Source of the DNA: Fragilariopsis cylindrus CCMP1102
Lineage: Eukaryota > Bacillariophyta > Bacillariophyceae > Bacillariales > Bacillariaceae
Reading direction: 5' to 3'
DNA length: 64,000 bases
Assembly (NCBI GenBank): GCA_900095095.1
Contig: FMBT01000343.1
Location: 186,001-250,000, forward strand
Part shown: positions 50,422 to 62,492 of the stretch, piece after piece
Numbering within the stretch: the first letter of the stretch is position 1
Layout: the number at the start of each line of letters is the position of its first letter
The notes under the pieces: generated by a model
What the model was told of the DNA's origin: nothing
Database searches by the model: none
What the model saw: the letters and a program-made list of their open reading frames with translations, nothing else
Made by a program: the position numbers and the translations under genes

Positions 50422-50451
<30 letters not shown>
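50422..50451. repeat. (CTG)10 microsatellite
   Basis: Ten uninterrupted CTG units, about 25 bases upstream of the CAP-protein start, so probably in its leader (CAG on the coding strand). Confidence 0.95.
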
Positions 50452-50988
50452 ATTGAAATTTTTAATAAATATTAAATAAATAATTGAATCAACTGTGTAC
50501 AGATTAAAATTGAGCTTGAAGTTGCGTTCACTGTAAGATGAGACACAGCCTCGGTCGTCGAATAACTGAGACAAGCAGAGGATTGCAAATCAATAAATTC
50601 TAGTCGTGAGATCTGTAACGAACATACATAAACCTAGCGTCTATTGCAGATAATTTTATTTCTCTTTTCGTGGGAACAAACACGATAGCTTTGTAGACCA
50701 CGGGTGTTTCGCTCGGTGGTAGTGTAGTGTTAAAGACAGTAGTTGTAATTGTCGTTGATGATGGGAAAGTGCAAGAGTTGACGCCGCAGCTGAGTGAGTC
50801 GAGAATCAGCGAGCACCTTTTATTATACGACCGATATATACTAAAAGCCTTGATGAATAATCTGCACAACAATCTAAGAACATTTTCACGATTTATGCCT
50901 GATGAAGTCGTTCTTGTGAGACACTATCACACAAAAAATATAAGAAATGATGACTCTAGTTTTAGCTTATCAACATAAACATATGCCT

Positions 50989-51024
50989 AATAAACAATTT
51001 TTATGTGCGAATATTGTGATTGGC
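50989..51024 (+). repeat. 36-bp dispersed repeat, copy 1
   Basis: Identical at 35 of 36 bases to 56663-56698, in the same orientation. It contains TTTTTATGTGCGAATATTGT. A further shared block (CGAAGAAAAAGATGAAG) follows, separated here by 18 extra bases. It lies about 140 bases before the oxidoreductase start. Confidence 0.9.
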
Positions 51025-51164
51025 TGTATTTTAATTTGGGACCGAAGAAAAAGATGAAGCAAAAGTTATTCGACCTGCAAGATACAACGTTGCTACGGTA
51101 GTGGTGCAACTTTTGTATATTTGCAGACAAACACTGGTTCAAATTGCAATACAATCTCCCGAAA

Positions 51165-54100
51165 ATGATCTATCTCTCCCGGAACTGCAGTCGTGGTAAC
51201 ATCAGTAGTTTCAGTTCCAATTTCAATGGCCGCCGTCAATCCTTATTACTACGACAAATCCTCGCACGTACACTTACAGGATCATCGTCGACATCATCAT
51301 CATCATCAAGGACATCATCATCAAGGACGACATCAACGATATCCGATGACACGGCTGCTCGTCACTCAGTAGTTATTGGAGGAGGCTTTGTGGGCCTCTC
51401 CACCGCACTCCACTTGCAAGCCATTGGACGGCGAGTCACCCTGGTCGAGTCCTCCCCTGAAATTGGTGGAGGCGCTTCTTGTTCCTATGGCAACGCCGGG
51501 ACGATGGCGGTCTACGCCAACGTTCCAATAAATTCCCCCTCATTGTTCCGAAAGTTGCCAAAATTGTTGTTAGGGGATTACTGGGAAAAGATTAATATCT
51601 TTACTAATAGCAGTACTAATAGTAGTAGTATACTAATAGCACTAGTAGCCCATTGTCCATCCCGCTAGCTGGCAGCATCTCCCCAAAATGATTCCATGGG
51701 CAGCACTCTTTGCCTGGAATTGTCGGCCTTCGGCGGTGGAACATACCGCGGCTTCCTTGGGGGCTTTACTCTCGCGTGCCGAATCTGGATGGGAGATTGT
51801 GTGGCAGCAAAGCGGGATTGATGTTATCAATGGGACCATAGGCGACAACACACGTACACATCATGTCGCAACCAACACCACTTCAGCTTCAATTTTACCA
51901 ACAACAACAGCCTTGGAGAGTGAAGGAGGGATATCTCATCCTCCAACGCACCCCGACAGATATGGAATCCTCCCAGTTTGGGGCTAATCTCCGCCGACGC
52001 TTTATCATCGATCCGGACCAACAGAAATCGAAATCGATGTTGAAAATGCACGCACTAAAATCGTCCGACGAGGTTTTACAACTCGAACCACATTTGGATC
52101 CCCACCGCTGTGAGGGGGTGCCTGGCATTTCCCGGAGGCTTGGTCGTTGACGGATCCCGGTGCCTTATTGAAGGGATTGGCACGGGGCTTGGAGAATGGA
52201 GGTGGTATCGTGAGAAAAGGTTCGGCGGTGGTAGAGATTCATCAAAGCAGTGAGAGTACGTGTAGAAGGGATATCGAAAGTAACAACAAAGATAACAATA
52301 ACAATGCCACACTTCGTGTCTTGTTAGACGACGGCACGCACATCTCCGCCGATGAAATTGTCATCGCTGCTGGAGCACATAGCGCCTCCTTGGTCTCCTC
52401 ATCAATGGGAGAATTTTGTCCATTGGAGACAGAGCGAGGGTATTCTATCACTTTCGAAAAGCCGCCATTAAAGTCGTCGTCGTCGTCGTCGTCGTCGCCC
52501 TTGCTCACTAGGGCCGTTTGTGATCCGACTGCGGGATGGATCGCGACACCCATGGCCGGAAGAGAATTGCGAGTAGCGGGAAAGGTCGAGCTGGGGGGAG
52601 TCGATGCTCCACCTACCCCCGAAAGATTCAATGAACTCGAACGGGAAGCACGCTCCTTGTTCGGCGGTAGCGGCGGTGGTGATAATGATAATGGAAATGA
52701 TAATGGTAACGAAAGTGACAATAACAATGGAAATACAGTATTGCTAGGAAGACGAATTAAAGAAAAAGACTGGATGGGATTTCGCCCGACCATGCCCGAT
52801 GCCCTTCCCGTCATTGGTCGCTCACGGAAATTGCCAGATTCAGTATTTTATGCCTTTGGCCATCATCACGTGGGTTGGACGCTGGGGGGAATTACTGGGC
52901 AACTCGTGGCAGAAATGGTACAGGGGAAGGAACCCTCGGTCGATCTTACGCCCTATAGCTTAGACCGTTTTCGTTTTAAGAATATGATGACAGCGACGAC
53001 GAAGATAATGACAACGACGGATGGAAAACGACGACGGAACTTTAGTAGCAGCAGCAGTAGCAGCAGCAGCAAAAATAAGAACCACAATAACAATGGTTTC
53101 CTGTGGGCTCGTCCAAATCAGAATCTGAGTCAAAGCAGTAGTGTCGCCGGTCTACAGCAGCGAGACTTTAGCTCTTCTTCTTACAGCCCTTCGGCAACAA
53201 GCCAAGAGAAACTTCGTCCTCTACCCGACAAGATGCAGCATGTCTCTTACATTCCAGGATGTTCTCCCTCCGAACTCTCTATTACATACTCTCCCCTCCC
53301 CACAGTTACACCCAATGACGTCCTCATCCAAGTAGAATACTCCGGAGTTGGTGGTACCGATTTGGCCCAACGCCGTGGTAATTTTAATCCGAAACAGGAT
53401 AGTCCCGATCATCATTTGATCATGGGGTTGGAGGTTTCTGGTATTGTTGCTCAAGTGGGAGATGATGTGACCGATTTCCGACAGGGCGATAGAGTAATGG
53501 CGTTGCTGTACGGTGGTGGTTATGCACAATACGCATTGGCACCGCAACAGCAAGTCCTCGAAGTCCCCGATACTTTGACGTTGGAACAGGGAGCCGCCAT
53601 TCCCGAAAACTTCTGGACTGTCTATGCCAACTTGTTCGAACCCGCCTTTGGGAATTTGTGTGAGAAGCCAGAAGAAAAAACACTTTTGGTACACGGTGGT
53701 ACAGGTGGAATTGGTTCCACGGCGCTACTATTGAGCAAGGCGCTGGGTGTAAGGCAAATCATTACCACTGTTTCAAGTCCCGAGAAGATGGAGGCAGCCA
53801 AGCGATTTGGAGCCGATGTGGCCATTAATTATAACGAAACCGATTTTGTGGAGAAGGCGATGGAAGCAACACGAGGCAAAGGTGTCGATGTGATCCTATG
53901 TTTCCTAGGAGGAGATTATACTCCACGGAATATCGACGCCATGGCACCCTTTGGGAGATTGGTTCAACTTGGTTTACGACGCGGAAAAGACGTCACCTTT
54001 GATTTCAAAGTCTTAATGAACAAGTGGGGGCTGGTGACAGGAGGCCATTTGAGACCTCGGACGTTGGAGCAGAAGGAAGCAACACGGAATGCCCTGAGAG

Positions 54101-54240
54101 ACCTCGTGCTACCGCTGTGGAAGAGTGGGGGGTTGGAAAAGCCAGAAGTGATGAAGGTTTTGAGATTAGAAGAGGCAGGGGAAGCGCATCGAATGTTGGA
54201 AAAGGGGGTGGTGGTTGGCAAAGTTGTGCTCAAGCCTTGA
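51165..54240 (+). CDS. D-amino-acid-dehydrogenase-like (DadA) / MDR quinone-reductase fusion, first half frame-disrupted
   Basis: Two enzymes appear in one transcript unit. First, a DadA/glycine-oxidase-type FAD domain: VVIGGGFVGLSTALHLQ, GGASCSYGNAGTMAVY, GYLILQRTPTDMESSQFG, GAWHFPEAWSLTDPGALL, WMGFRPTMPDALPVIG and YAFGHHHVGWTLGG. Second, after a Ser-rich linker, a medium-chain dehydrogenase/reductase of the quinone-oxidoreductase type: VLIQVEYSGVGGTDLAQRRG, LVHGGTGGIGSTALLLSKAL, FGADVAINYNETDF, VVGKVVLKP. The uninterrupted frame from about 52120 to 54240 includes the DadA C-terminal half, linker and MDR domain, so the fusion is real in the sequence. Upstream, the frame changes near 51620-51690 (twice), 51900-51930 and 52105-52120. 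The ATG at 51165 opens a basic, Ser-rich presequence (MIYLSRNCSRGNISSF), likely mitochondrial. The region is visibly GC-richer than its neighbours. Zinc ligands typical of alcohol dehydrogenases are not evident. Confidence 0.7.
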
Positions 54241-55182
54241 ATAACACCCTCACGTCGTCAACACAAAGCAATGCAACAAGAATAGGAGTACAACAATGTC
54301 CCCCTCGACTTAGTCTTGATACAAAGAATGATTGAACATTCAGAAGCGGAGTGAGATTCCATCGGGTTCTACCTTTTTCCAAAAGTGACCAAAGCATTCT
54401 CCCAACTCGTAAGTCCGTCGCGACGACGATACGACAACAATGATAAAACTTGCCATGATCCTCGCTTGCGATAGTATCTGGATTGAGTTTGAGAAATCGA
54501 ACAGTATATCATCGCCCGAACAAAATTGAAAACAGATTAATGAATTGACCCACAAGAGAATTAGCTATATATATGTATATGTATGTTTTCAAATTCCGGT
54601 TTCGGTATTTGTACAATAACAAGGAGACCATTTGGAAATTGATATACCATATGTACGTACTTGTTGGCATTATATAACATAGAATCGTAGTTGATAAGCT
54701 CTCCCTTTCTCTTTATGACGGTAAATTGTCCGAAGCCCATTTGAAGTTACGATTCTTAAAGAATTAAAATATATATGATTGTCGTAGTCTTCACATGCAA
54801 GTATACATGCAAATTATGGAGAGATTTACCTTAACTTTTGTGTACCATACCCATTAAGTGTAACGAAGAATTGATTAAGGACTAGATTTTTGAATGAGTT
54901 GTCGCAAAGTTATAGAAAATTTTTAACAGCTAAGTTTAAGTTAGTTGCATGTTAGCACGTACAATCAGGAGTAGGTAATATAATCAATCAAATCAGTGCC
55001 AGAATCCAAATATTCAAAAATCATACAGCATTTTCAAAAAAGAATAACAGGAGATACCGAGCTTTAAACTAATGTCTAAAGTTATTATGAGATCTATCTT
55101 AGCTTTCACTCAACCGGGTAGTTATTCCTATTACACCTGTTTTATCTATTGGGTTAGCGATCTATCTAATCAAGTGATTAAT
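54241..55182. other. Intergenic region after the fusion gene
   Basis: AT-rich and gene-free as far as I can see. It lies between the fusion gene 3' end and the transposon remnant, and probably holds one end of that element. No terminal inverted repeat was identified. Confidence 0.4.
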
Positions 55183-56660
55183 CTATGACTGGGAATGGCT
55201 CGTCTGGTTGCAACTGTCATACTGGGCTGTAGTCTTTAATGTACTGGCTAGTAATGGACTAATGGTCTTAGTCCTGGCTGCTAGTGATTCCAGTATCTTA
55301 TCAACTAGATGAGCCTGAGCTGCAGACATCAGTTCCCTCCCTGATGCAATTGTAAGTTCCCTTTTTTTGACTCCATTAATCCCATCAGCAAATCCTTTAC
55401 CATGACCAGGAGCTGATATAAACCTGTCAATTGTAATCTTGTATTTATAAGCAAGGGCTGACAAAAAATAGTAAGCTGTAGCACAACTATACTGTGAAGG
55501 TGCTCCATCACTAGTGCACATAATGACACCATCTTTTTTCAGAATGTGTTCCTTCATCAAGAACACAATCAATCTCTCCATATGATCATCCACCACAGCA
55601 GAGTGTTGTTGTTTCCCATCAGACAAATAAGTATGGAATTCCATTGTCTTCACTGACTGACCTGCTAGAAAAAAATCGACTGCCACTCCCTCTTGAGATA
55701 CTGTCCTCCCCCCGCCAAGATGTTCTAGCTGGGCTTCCTTGTTGAATCTTAATGTCAGTCTCTCAGCAAAGTCTCTTTGAATCCAGACCTCCCCTGTAGT
55801 GATGTTTCTTCTATCTTTTCCAGTGTGATTCTTGCTCAAAATGATATAAAGAATTTTGTGCATTCTATATTTCTGAAGACAAGGTAGATAATAATTTTCA
55901 AAAAAGGTAGGGATGGATACATTCAATAGCACCAGCTATGTCTTCTTTGTGAGCTTCCCTTTAGACTCCCCTGACTGTCTAGTTGAACAGGTTGGGCATT
56001 CAGTTTGACCAGAAGATAGAGCCAAATGCATTCCACAACTAGTCACCTGCTCCTAAGTATGGAAAGAAATCAGGAGATCATCTTGAGTTAGAGTTGTTTC
56101 TTTGATTGGTGGTTCGAATTTTGGACACCTCTTGCAGACTCCATAAGCACAATCAATATAAATAAGATTAACTAAATCTGGACCTTCATTGTCTATAGGT
56201 TGACACTGGACTCTTCTGACAGTATCCTTTGGTCTTGGGTTATTTCGAATTTTGATTTTGTACCTAACAAGTTCGGCATTTAGAAGAGACCATGGAGCTG
56301 TACCAACCTGCAGCAGATCTCTTCTATGTTGCATGTAATTCATCAACAATTTCTTTCTTGTATTGATTATAGTCACTCTGGTAGTATTGAATCTTGAGAC
56401 AGTCAATACATCCACACATCACTTTATATCTGCTGGACATGGCTCTTAATTCCTTTGGAAGAATTTGTCTTAGCTTGGTGTCAGACACCAAAACTTTTCC
56501 ATTGGAGTCTCTAGCTTCTACCAAATTGTTGACCAGATCATTATGAAGAACCCTGATTTGAGATTAAAATCTGTAACAATAATTTTGGTACCTTGATCAG
56601 CAAGCCTTCTTGATTCTTCACTGTAGCCATATCATTTGCTATTGGAGATTCCACAACAAG
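55183..56660 (-). mobile_element. Broken DDE-type DNA transposon
   Basis: On the minus strand, fragments in different frames add up to a transposase-like protein. From the 5' end they are a piece with KELRAMSSRYKVMCGCIDC and a piece with CAYGVCKRCPKFEPPIKETT, Cys-rich as in zinc-binding modules. Then comes a 249-codon piece (55183-55932) with ERLTLRFNKEAQLEHLGG, MEFHTYLSDGKQQHSAVVDD, IMCTSDGAPSQYSCATAYYF and FISAPGHGKGFADGINGVK. The last two carry what look like catalytic Asp residues (SDGAPSQ and GHGKGxxDG). I associate this signature with transposases repeated in diatom genomes but cannot name the superfamily. The frame is broken near 55933-56052 and again near 56400-56570, so it is unlikely to be active. 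Ends, terminal repeats and target duplication were not found. Confidence 0.62.
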
Positions 56661-56662
56661 TG

Positions 56663-56698
56663 AATAAACAATTTTTATGTGCGAATATTGTGATCGGC
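56663..56698 (+). repeat. 36-bp dispersed repeat, copy 2
   Basis: Copy of 50989-51024 with one mismatch. It begins next to the transposon remnant and ends about 200 bases before the armadillo-like gene. The shared GAAGAAAAAGATGAAG block follows directly. Confidence 0.9.
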
Positions 56699-56811
56699 GA
56701 AGAAAAAGATGAAGGTAAAAGTCCGTCGAAGCAAGAACGAAAGAAAACATCAACTGACATGAACACAAAAACAAGACAATCAAAATAAAACTCAATACAA
56801 CTCAAAAGCTA

Positions 56812-56836
56812 AGAGAGAGAGAGAGAGAGAGAGAAG
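56812..56836. repeat. (GA)n microsatellite
   Basis: About 11 GA units in the leader of the armadillo-like gene. Confidence 0.9.
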
Positions 56837-56895
56837 GAGAAACGACGGCAACAAAACACCTTGAGATATACCCACGGTCGTGTTCCGCATCAAAA

Positions 56896-58602
56896 ATGGG
56901 TTCGCAATGGTCTAAAAATTCCTCATCGTTGAATGCGGATGATGTATCAAAACCGACATCAATATCGACATCAAAGCCAAAGACAACAAATCAACCAACG
57001 CCATTGTCGTTATCGTTTTCATCGCCATCGCTGTTGTCGTCCTCTAACTCTCGAAAGCGCAGACGCAACGACAACAACGATGATGATAATGATGATGATG
57101 ATGATGAAGAGGAAGACAATGATAATGATAATGATAATGATAATGATGAAAGCGATATTAGTGGACGAGAGGAAACAGCAGAAAAAGACAAGGAATCGTC
57201 ATCACATGCACAGCGACGGCCAAGAAAAAGACGTCGAGCTACTCCGTCCTTCGGGATTACAGATACGTTCCTTTTATGGTTTACAAAATTCGCTTTATTG
57301 GTGATAGAATCAATTGGTCGATTGGATTCATTATACCATGTCAACCGTCCGGAGGTAGAGAAGAAGGAAACAATGGATTTCTTAATGAGGATGTTACAAT
57401 ACTTTCAATTACGAGACATCGATGTATTACGACGGGGATGGGGTGCAATATCTTTGCTAACGACCGACGCTAATACTATTCGACTAGGTCAACAACAACG
57501 ACCCATTCGAGAATCATCAAATCTCGAAGAAGATATATCACTTATAACAATTGTCATGAGAAGTCACTCAAAATGTGAAGAAATCCAATATTTGGGCTTC
57601 CGTGCAATGGAATATCTGGTCATGAGCGTCCATCACGATGATGACAACGACGATAACAGCAGCAACAGCAACAGTAATAATACCGAAATTGACTGGGGAA
57701 CATTAGTAAAAGGAGGTGCTATATCTGCCTTCGTTGATATCCTTAGAAATTTTCAAAATCGAAAAGACATGACAACATCCTGCTTTATGTTTTTATTCAT
57801 GCTGATCAAAGAAGGGGAAGACGTCAATGCACGACGAATATTCATTGAACTCGGAGGGATACCTCTAATATTGCAATCTATCATTCGCTACGTCGATAAG
57901 ACAGACTTAACACATACAGGATGCGCGCTCATTCATTACCTAAGTACCTTTGAAACGTCAAGGGACGATCTTATTAATCACAACGTAATCGATTGTCTGG
58001 TAGTCGTTTTGGATAATCACACCAGCAATAACAATACTGAAATAATTAATATGTGTCTCGTATCGTTGAGACAAATTTCAGTTGATAACGATTTACCAGC
58101 GGGACAGCATCAGCATGAATTCATTCCCATCCTAATCCAATTAATGAAGTATTATCCCGACGATGAAGGGGTGCAATTTTATTCCTCAATTCTTATCCGT
58201 ACCGCCGGTCGTACAGAAACAATTCATCATCAATTGGTTGTACCCACGATCGTGGCCGCAATGAGAAGATTCCCAGATCATGATGGGATTGTTTTCTTTG
58301 GAAGTTTATTATTTTGGAAAATAATATCGAATGATAATACTAATACCAACGAGGCATTAACATTTATATCCTCCGAGGGGGGTATAGAGTCTGTAATAGC
58401 AGCAACAATCTCAAATAACGGTAACCTTGTTGGGTTAGCCACCGTTGCTCATGCAATTCTAATACACGCTTGGGAAATCCGACCACCTGAACAAGAACCA
58501 GCTGTCGTGGCGTTTGGTGGGAGTAGAGAAATCATCTCACTGATTACAAAATTCAATCAACGGAATGCTGCTAACAATGTTCCATTGCATATAGCGATAT
58601 GA
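56896..58602 (+). CDS. Armadillo-like repeat protein with N-myristoylation signature
   Basis: A 568-residue protein starting MGSQWSKNSSS, which fits the Gly-2 and Ser-6 pattern for N-myristoylation, so it may be membrane-anchored. Residues 15-110 are disordered, with an acidic Asp/Asn run and a basic stretch (QRRPRKRRRATPS). From about residue 115 the protein is helical with an ARM/HEAT-like rhythm: LVKGGAISAFVDILRNFQNR, RRIFIELGGIPLILQSII, TGCALIHYLSTF, LINHNVIDCLVVVLDNH, MCLVSLRQISVDND and EGGIESVIAATISNNGNLVG. Such solenoids bind partner proteins. I cannot tell which, though the GGI...LV..L pattern recalls beta-catenin-like and UNC-45-type repeats. The ATG at 56896 is set by the myristoylation motif and an upstream leader with GA repeats. 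Confidence 0.68.
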   Translation: MGSQWSKNSSSLNADDVSKPTSISTSKPKTTNQPTPLSLSFSSPSLLSSSNSRKRRRNDNNDDDNDDDDDEEEDNDNDNDNDNDESDISGREETAEKDKESSSHAQRRPRKRRRATPSFGITDTFLLWFTKFALLVIESIGRLDSLYHVNRPEVEKKETMDFLMRMLQYFQLRDIDVLRRGWGAISLLTTDANTIRLGQQQRPIRESSNLEEDISLITIVMRSHSKCEEIQYLGFRAMEYLVMSVHHDDDNDDNSSNSNSNNTEIDWGTLVKGGAISAFVDILRNFQNRKDMTTSCFMFLFMLIKEGEDVNARRIFIELGGIPLILQSIIRYVDKTDLTHTGCALIHYLSTFETSRDDLINHNVIDCLVVVLDNHTSNNNTEIINMCLVSLRQISVDNDLPAGQHQHEFIPILIQLMKYYPDDEGVQFYSSILIRTAGRTETIHHQLVVPTIVAAMRRFPDHDGIVFFGSLLFWKIISNDNTNTNEALTFISSEGGIESVIAATISNNGNLVGLATVAHAILIHAWEIRPPEQEPAVVAFGGSREIISLITKFNQRNAANNVPLHIAI

Positions 58603-58935
58603 CTTCGAGAAGCAAAATACAACTTATTAGAATTATTTTATGATGAAAATTTAGAACTGAATATCGTTAGATACTTGACCTATATTAGTAACGACTGTGA
58701 TTATCACAATTATTATTATTATTACCATATAATATCATCACATTGTTTGTGAGTAATCCCCATTATTACCATCAAATTGTTTGCGAGTAATGCCTATTAC
58801 TTCAAATATCAAAAGAAATTTCCAATCTGTTAACGTATACTTATTATACATATATATATATATATATATATCATATCTTCACATTGATAAATATTTACTA
58901 TATCCCACTTTCCCATCGTCTATTCTGTGAAGTTG
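58603..58935. other. Convergent intergenic region
   Basis: The 3' flanks of the armadillo-like and HSF-type genes. Contains (ATT)n near 58705-58725, a diverged repeat of the words CCATATAAT/CATCA-AATTGTTTG around 58720-58790, and (AT)n at about 58850-58871. Confidence 0.45.
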
Positions 58936-60533
<1,598 letters not shown>

Positions 60534-61583
60534 TAGACCATCATCCATCGTGGTGCAGATAGTTTAAGCTCAAAAATGATGACAATTGTGAAGGTAATAT
60601 TCGATATCGACACATCGACACCGCAACTGTTTGTGGTCAAGGTGTGTATGATGGTAATAGTAGGGGCGTTTTGAAAAGCAGAAGATATAAACGGCGACGA
60701 ATTTTCACGAAGTTTAGTTTCGCGCCTAAATCTGCCCACAAAATGCGCGTCAAATCAAACATCCTCAAATCAACACAATCCTTGATTATTGTCCAGTTGG
60801 AGCTTCAGCTAGTTGGACGTTTATTTTTCCTACTTTTCTTACCCCTTTTGACAGGCTTCGTTGTTGGTGTTCATCAGTTGGTTCTTGTGGAATAACAATA
60901 TCTGAAATAGGATATATATATCTACTACAAACAACAATTGGTAGTAGTACCTCAATATCATCTTCAGTTTTTTAAGAAAATCAAATTAGAATTTATTTAT
61001 TGCATTTTTGCATTGTCAGTCCCGCGTGACTTACGTACATCGTTCTGTTTATCGGCCGCGAAAAGGTCAAAGTACTAACCGTTAGTAGAGATGCAGTAGA
61101 GACGTTTCTTTTAATTCGAGTTACTGTAGCGCTCAAGATCTGAAATCCCTAGCTCTAGTAACTTGTGTTCGCCCTTCAAGAAGACTTTTCTCAGCCACCC
61201 GAATGTTGAATGGTGCGTGGTATGCATTCACCTTGATTTAACGAGCAAACAGTAAGCGCTTTCTTCTCCTCTTTTTGCTGAACATACTAGAAGTATTGTA
61301 GCCAATAAGTAGTTACGAGAAAGAGACATTAAACCGGAAGAGCACCACTATTGTTCCGGCAAGCAAATAGGAGAATTCTAATCGCCTCCTGACAACGAGA
61401 CGACTGTGAAGTACTATTTGGTGTTCCGTTATCGTTACTGCGGGGTAGTGTGACGAAACATTGTAACTTTTTGGATCAATCGATGGGTGAGAGCTCTGTC
61501 TAAAGCAATAAAAGGAAAAGGGGGAAAAACATCGACCGAATTTTAAATACCTTTGCCATTATTCTGTTATATTCTATTATATC
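60534..61583. other. Divergent intergenic region, HSF-type / zinc-finger RNase H
   Basis: About 1 kb that should hold both promoters. Poly-purine/pyrimidine words occur near 61265-61285 and 61500-61530. An 83-codon frame at 60644-60895 ends in a hydrophobic stretch (LVGRLFFLLFLPLLTGFV) and shows no family. I do not call it. Confidence 0.4.
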
Positions 61584-62492
61584 ATGCATACCTGTCCGTT
61601 TTGTTATGACAGCTTTACCAGCCAAAGAGGTTTGGTGGCACATACAGAAGCCAAGCATGGGAAGTCAAATGTTCACGCACTTACTCAGGCATGGGAGAAT
61701 GGTCGAAACCAACGCAACATCATGACAACAGGAAATCAAGTGGAGGATGGACAAGTATATTTGGATGAAGAAGAGTGTTATGACTACCAATCAGAAACAT
61801 GGGATTGTCCTCAATGTCGTCAAGAATTTCGTTCGTTCCGTGCCCTAGAACAACATGCCAATAGTGGTGTTCATAGTGCCAAGGCGTATCGATGCGATGA
61901 TTGCAATCGCGAATTTTCAAGTCTAACTGGGTTGATGAGTCATTGCCAAAAAACCTCCTGTGTGTACGCCAACAACATCGTCAATACTCTTGCGAACGAT
62001 TATGAACGTGGACCACAACTTATGCTCACACAGAATGGGAACACCCATACAGAAGCAACATTAGAATTTGATGGAAGTGCCAAGCCCAATCCCGGAAATG
62101 GTGGATCTGGTTACGTACTTTATAATGGGAGTGGACGAGTGTTGGAATCAACGTCGATTGAAATTATGGATGGTAGGGTTACCAACAATCAGGCTGAATA
62201 TGCTGCGTTGGTATGGGGAATGGAATGTGCAGTTCAATACAATATCAAAACATTACTTGTGAAGGGTGATAGTCAATTAGTTATTGATCAGATGAATGGT
62301 CACAAGAATGTTAATAGTGAACGAATGAAACCACTGTACCAACAGGCCAAGTATTTGGAAGAGGGTATGTTTTCAAGGGTCCGATATGAACATATTTATC
62401 GTCATGATAATTGTGCTGCCGATGGAAAGGCGAATGAGGGATCCAATTGCAATGCCAATCAACAAAGATACCTTTCGGAAGCAAAATATTAA
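61584..62492 (+). CDS. C2H2 zinc fingers fused to RNase HI domain
   Basis: A 302-residue protein. Three zinc fingers come first: C4/C7/H20/H25 (MHTCPFCYDSFTSQRG), C75/C78/H91/H97 (WDCPQCRQEFRSFRALEQH) and C104/C107/H120/C126 (YRCDDCNREFSSLTGLMSH). Then a plant- and bacterial-type RNase HI domain (about 157-290) follows. It has four metal-binding acidic residues in place: D163 (EFDGSAKPNPGNGG), E205 (TNNQAEYAALVWGME), D229 (LLVKGDSQLVIDQMNG) and D280 (NCAADGKANEG). RNase H cuts RNA in RNA-DNA hybrids. The fingers could recruit it to chromatin, hybrids or RNA. Stand-alone RNase H often carries an HBD/caulimovirus VI-like domain instead, so C2H2 fusion is unusual to my knowledge. There is no sign of reverse transcriptase nearby. 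Start is the ATG at 61584. Confidence 0.86.
   Translation: MHTCPFCYDSFTSQRGLVAHTEAKHGKSNVHALTQAWENGRNQRNIMTTGNQVEDGQVYLDEEECYDYQSETWDCPQCRQEFRSFRALEQHANSGVHSAKAYRCDDCNREFSSLTGLMSHCQKTSCVYANNIVNTLANDYERGPQLMLTQNGNTHTEATLEFDGSAKPNPGNGGSGYVLYNGSGRVLESTSIEIMDGRVTNNQAEYAALVWGMECAVQYNIKTLLVKGDSQLVIDQMNGHKNVNSERMKPLYQQAKYLEEGMFSRVRYEHIYRHDNCAADGKANEGSNCNANQQRYLSEAKY

Larger units (their letters stand above)
50397..51164. other. Divergent intergenic region
   Basis: Between the CAP gene and the oxidoreductase fusion. It contains the CTG repeat, and copy 1 of the 36-base dispersed repeat at 50989-51024. An 83-codon frame at 50727-50978 (ELTPQLSESRISEHLLLYDR) has no recognised domain. It could be a gene fragment. 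Confidence 0.4.
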
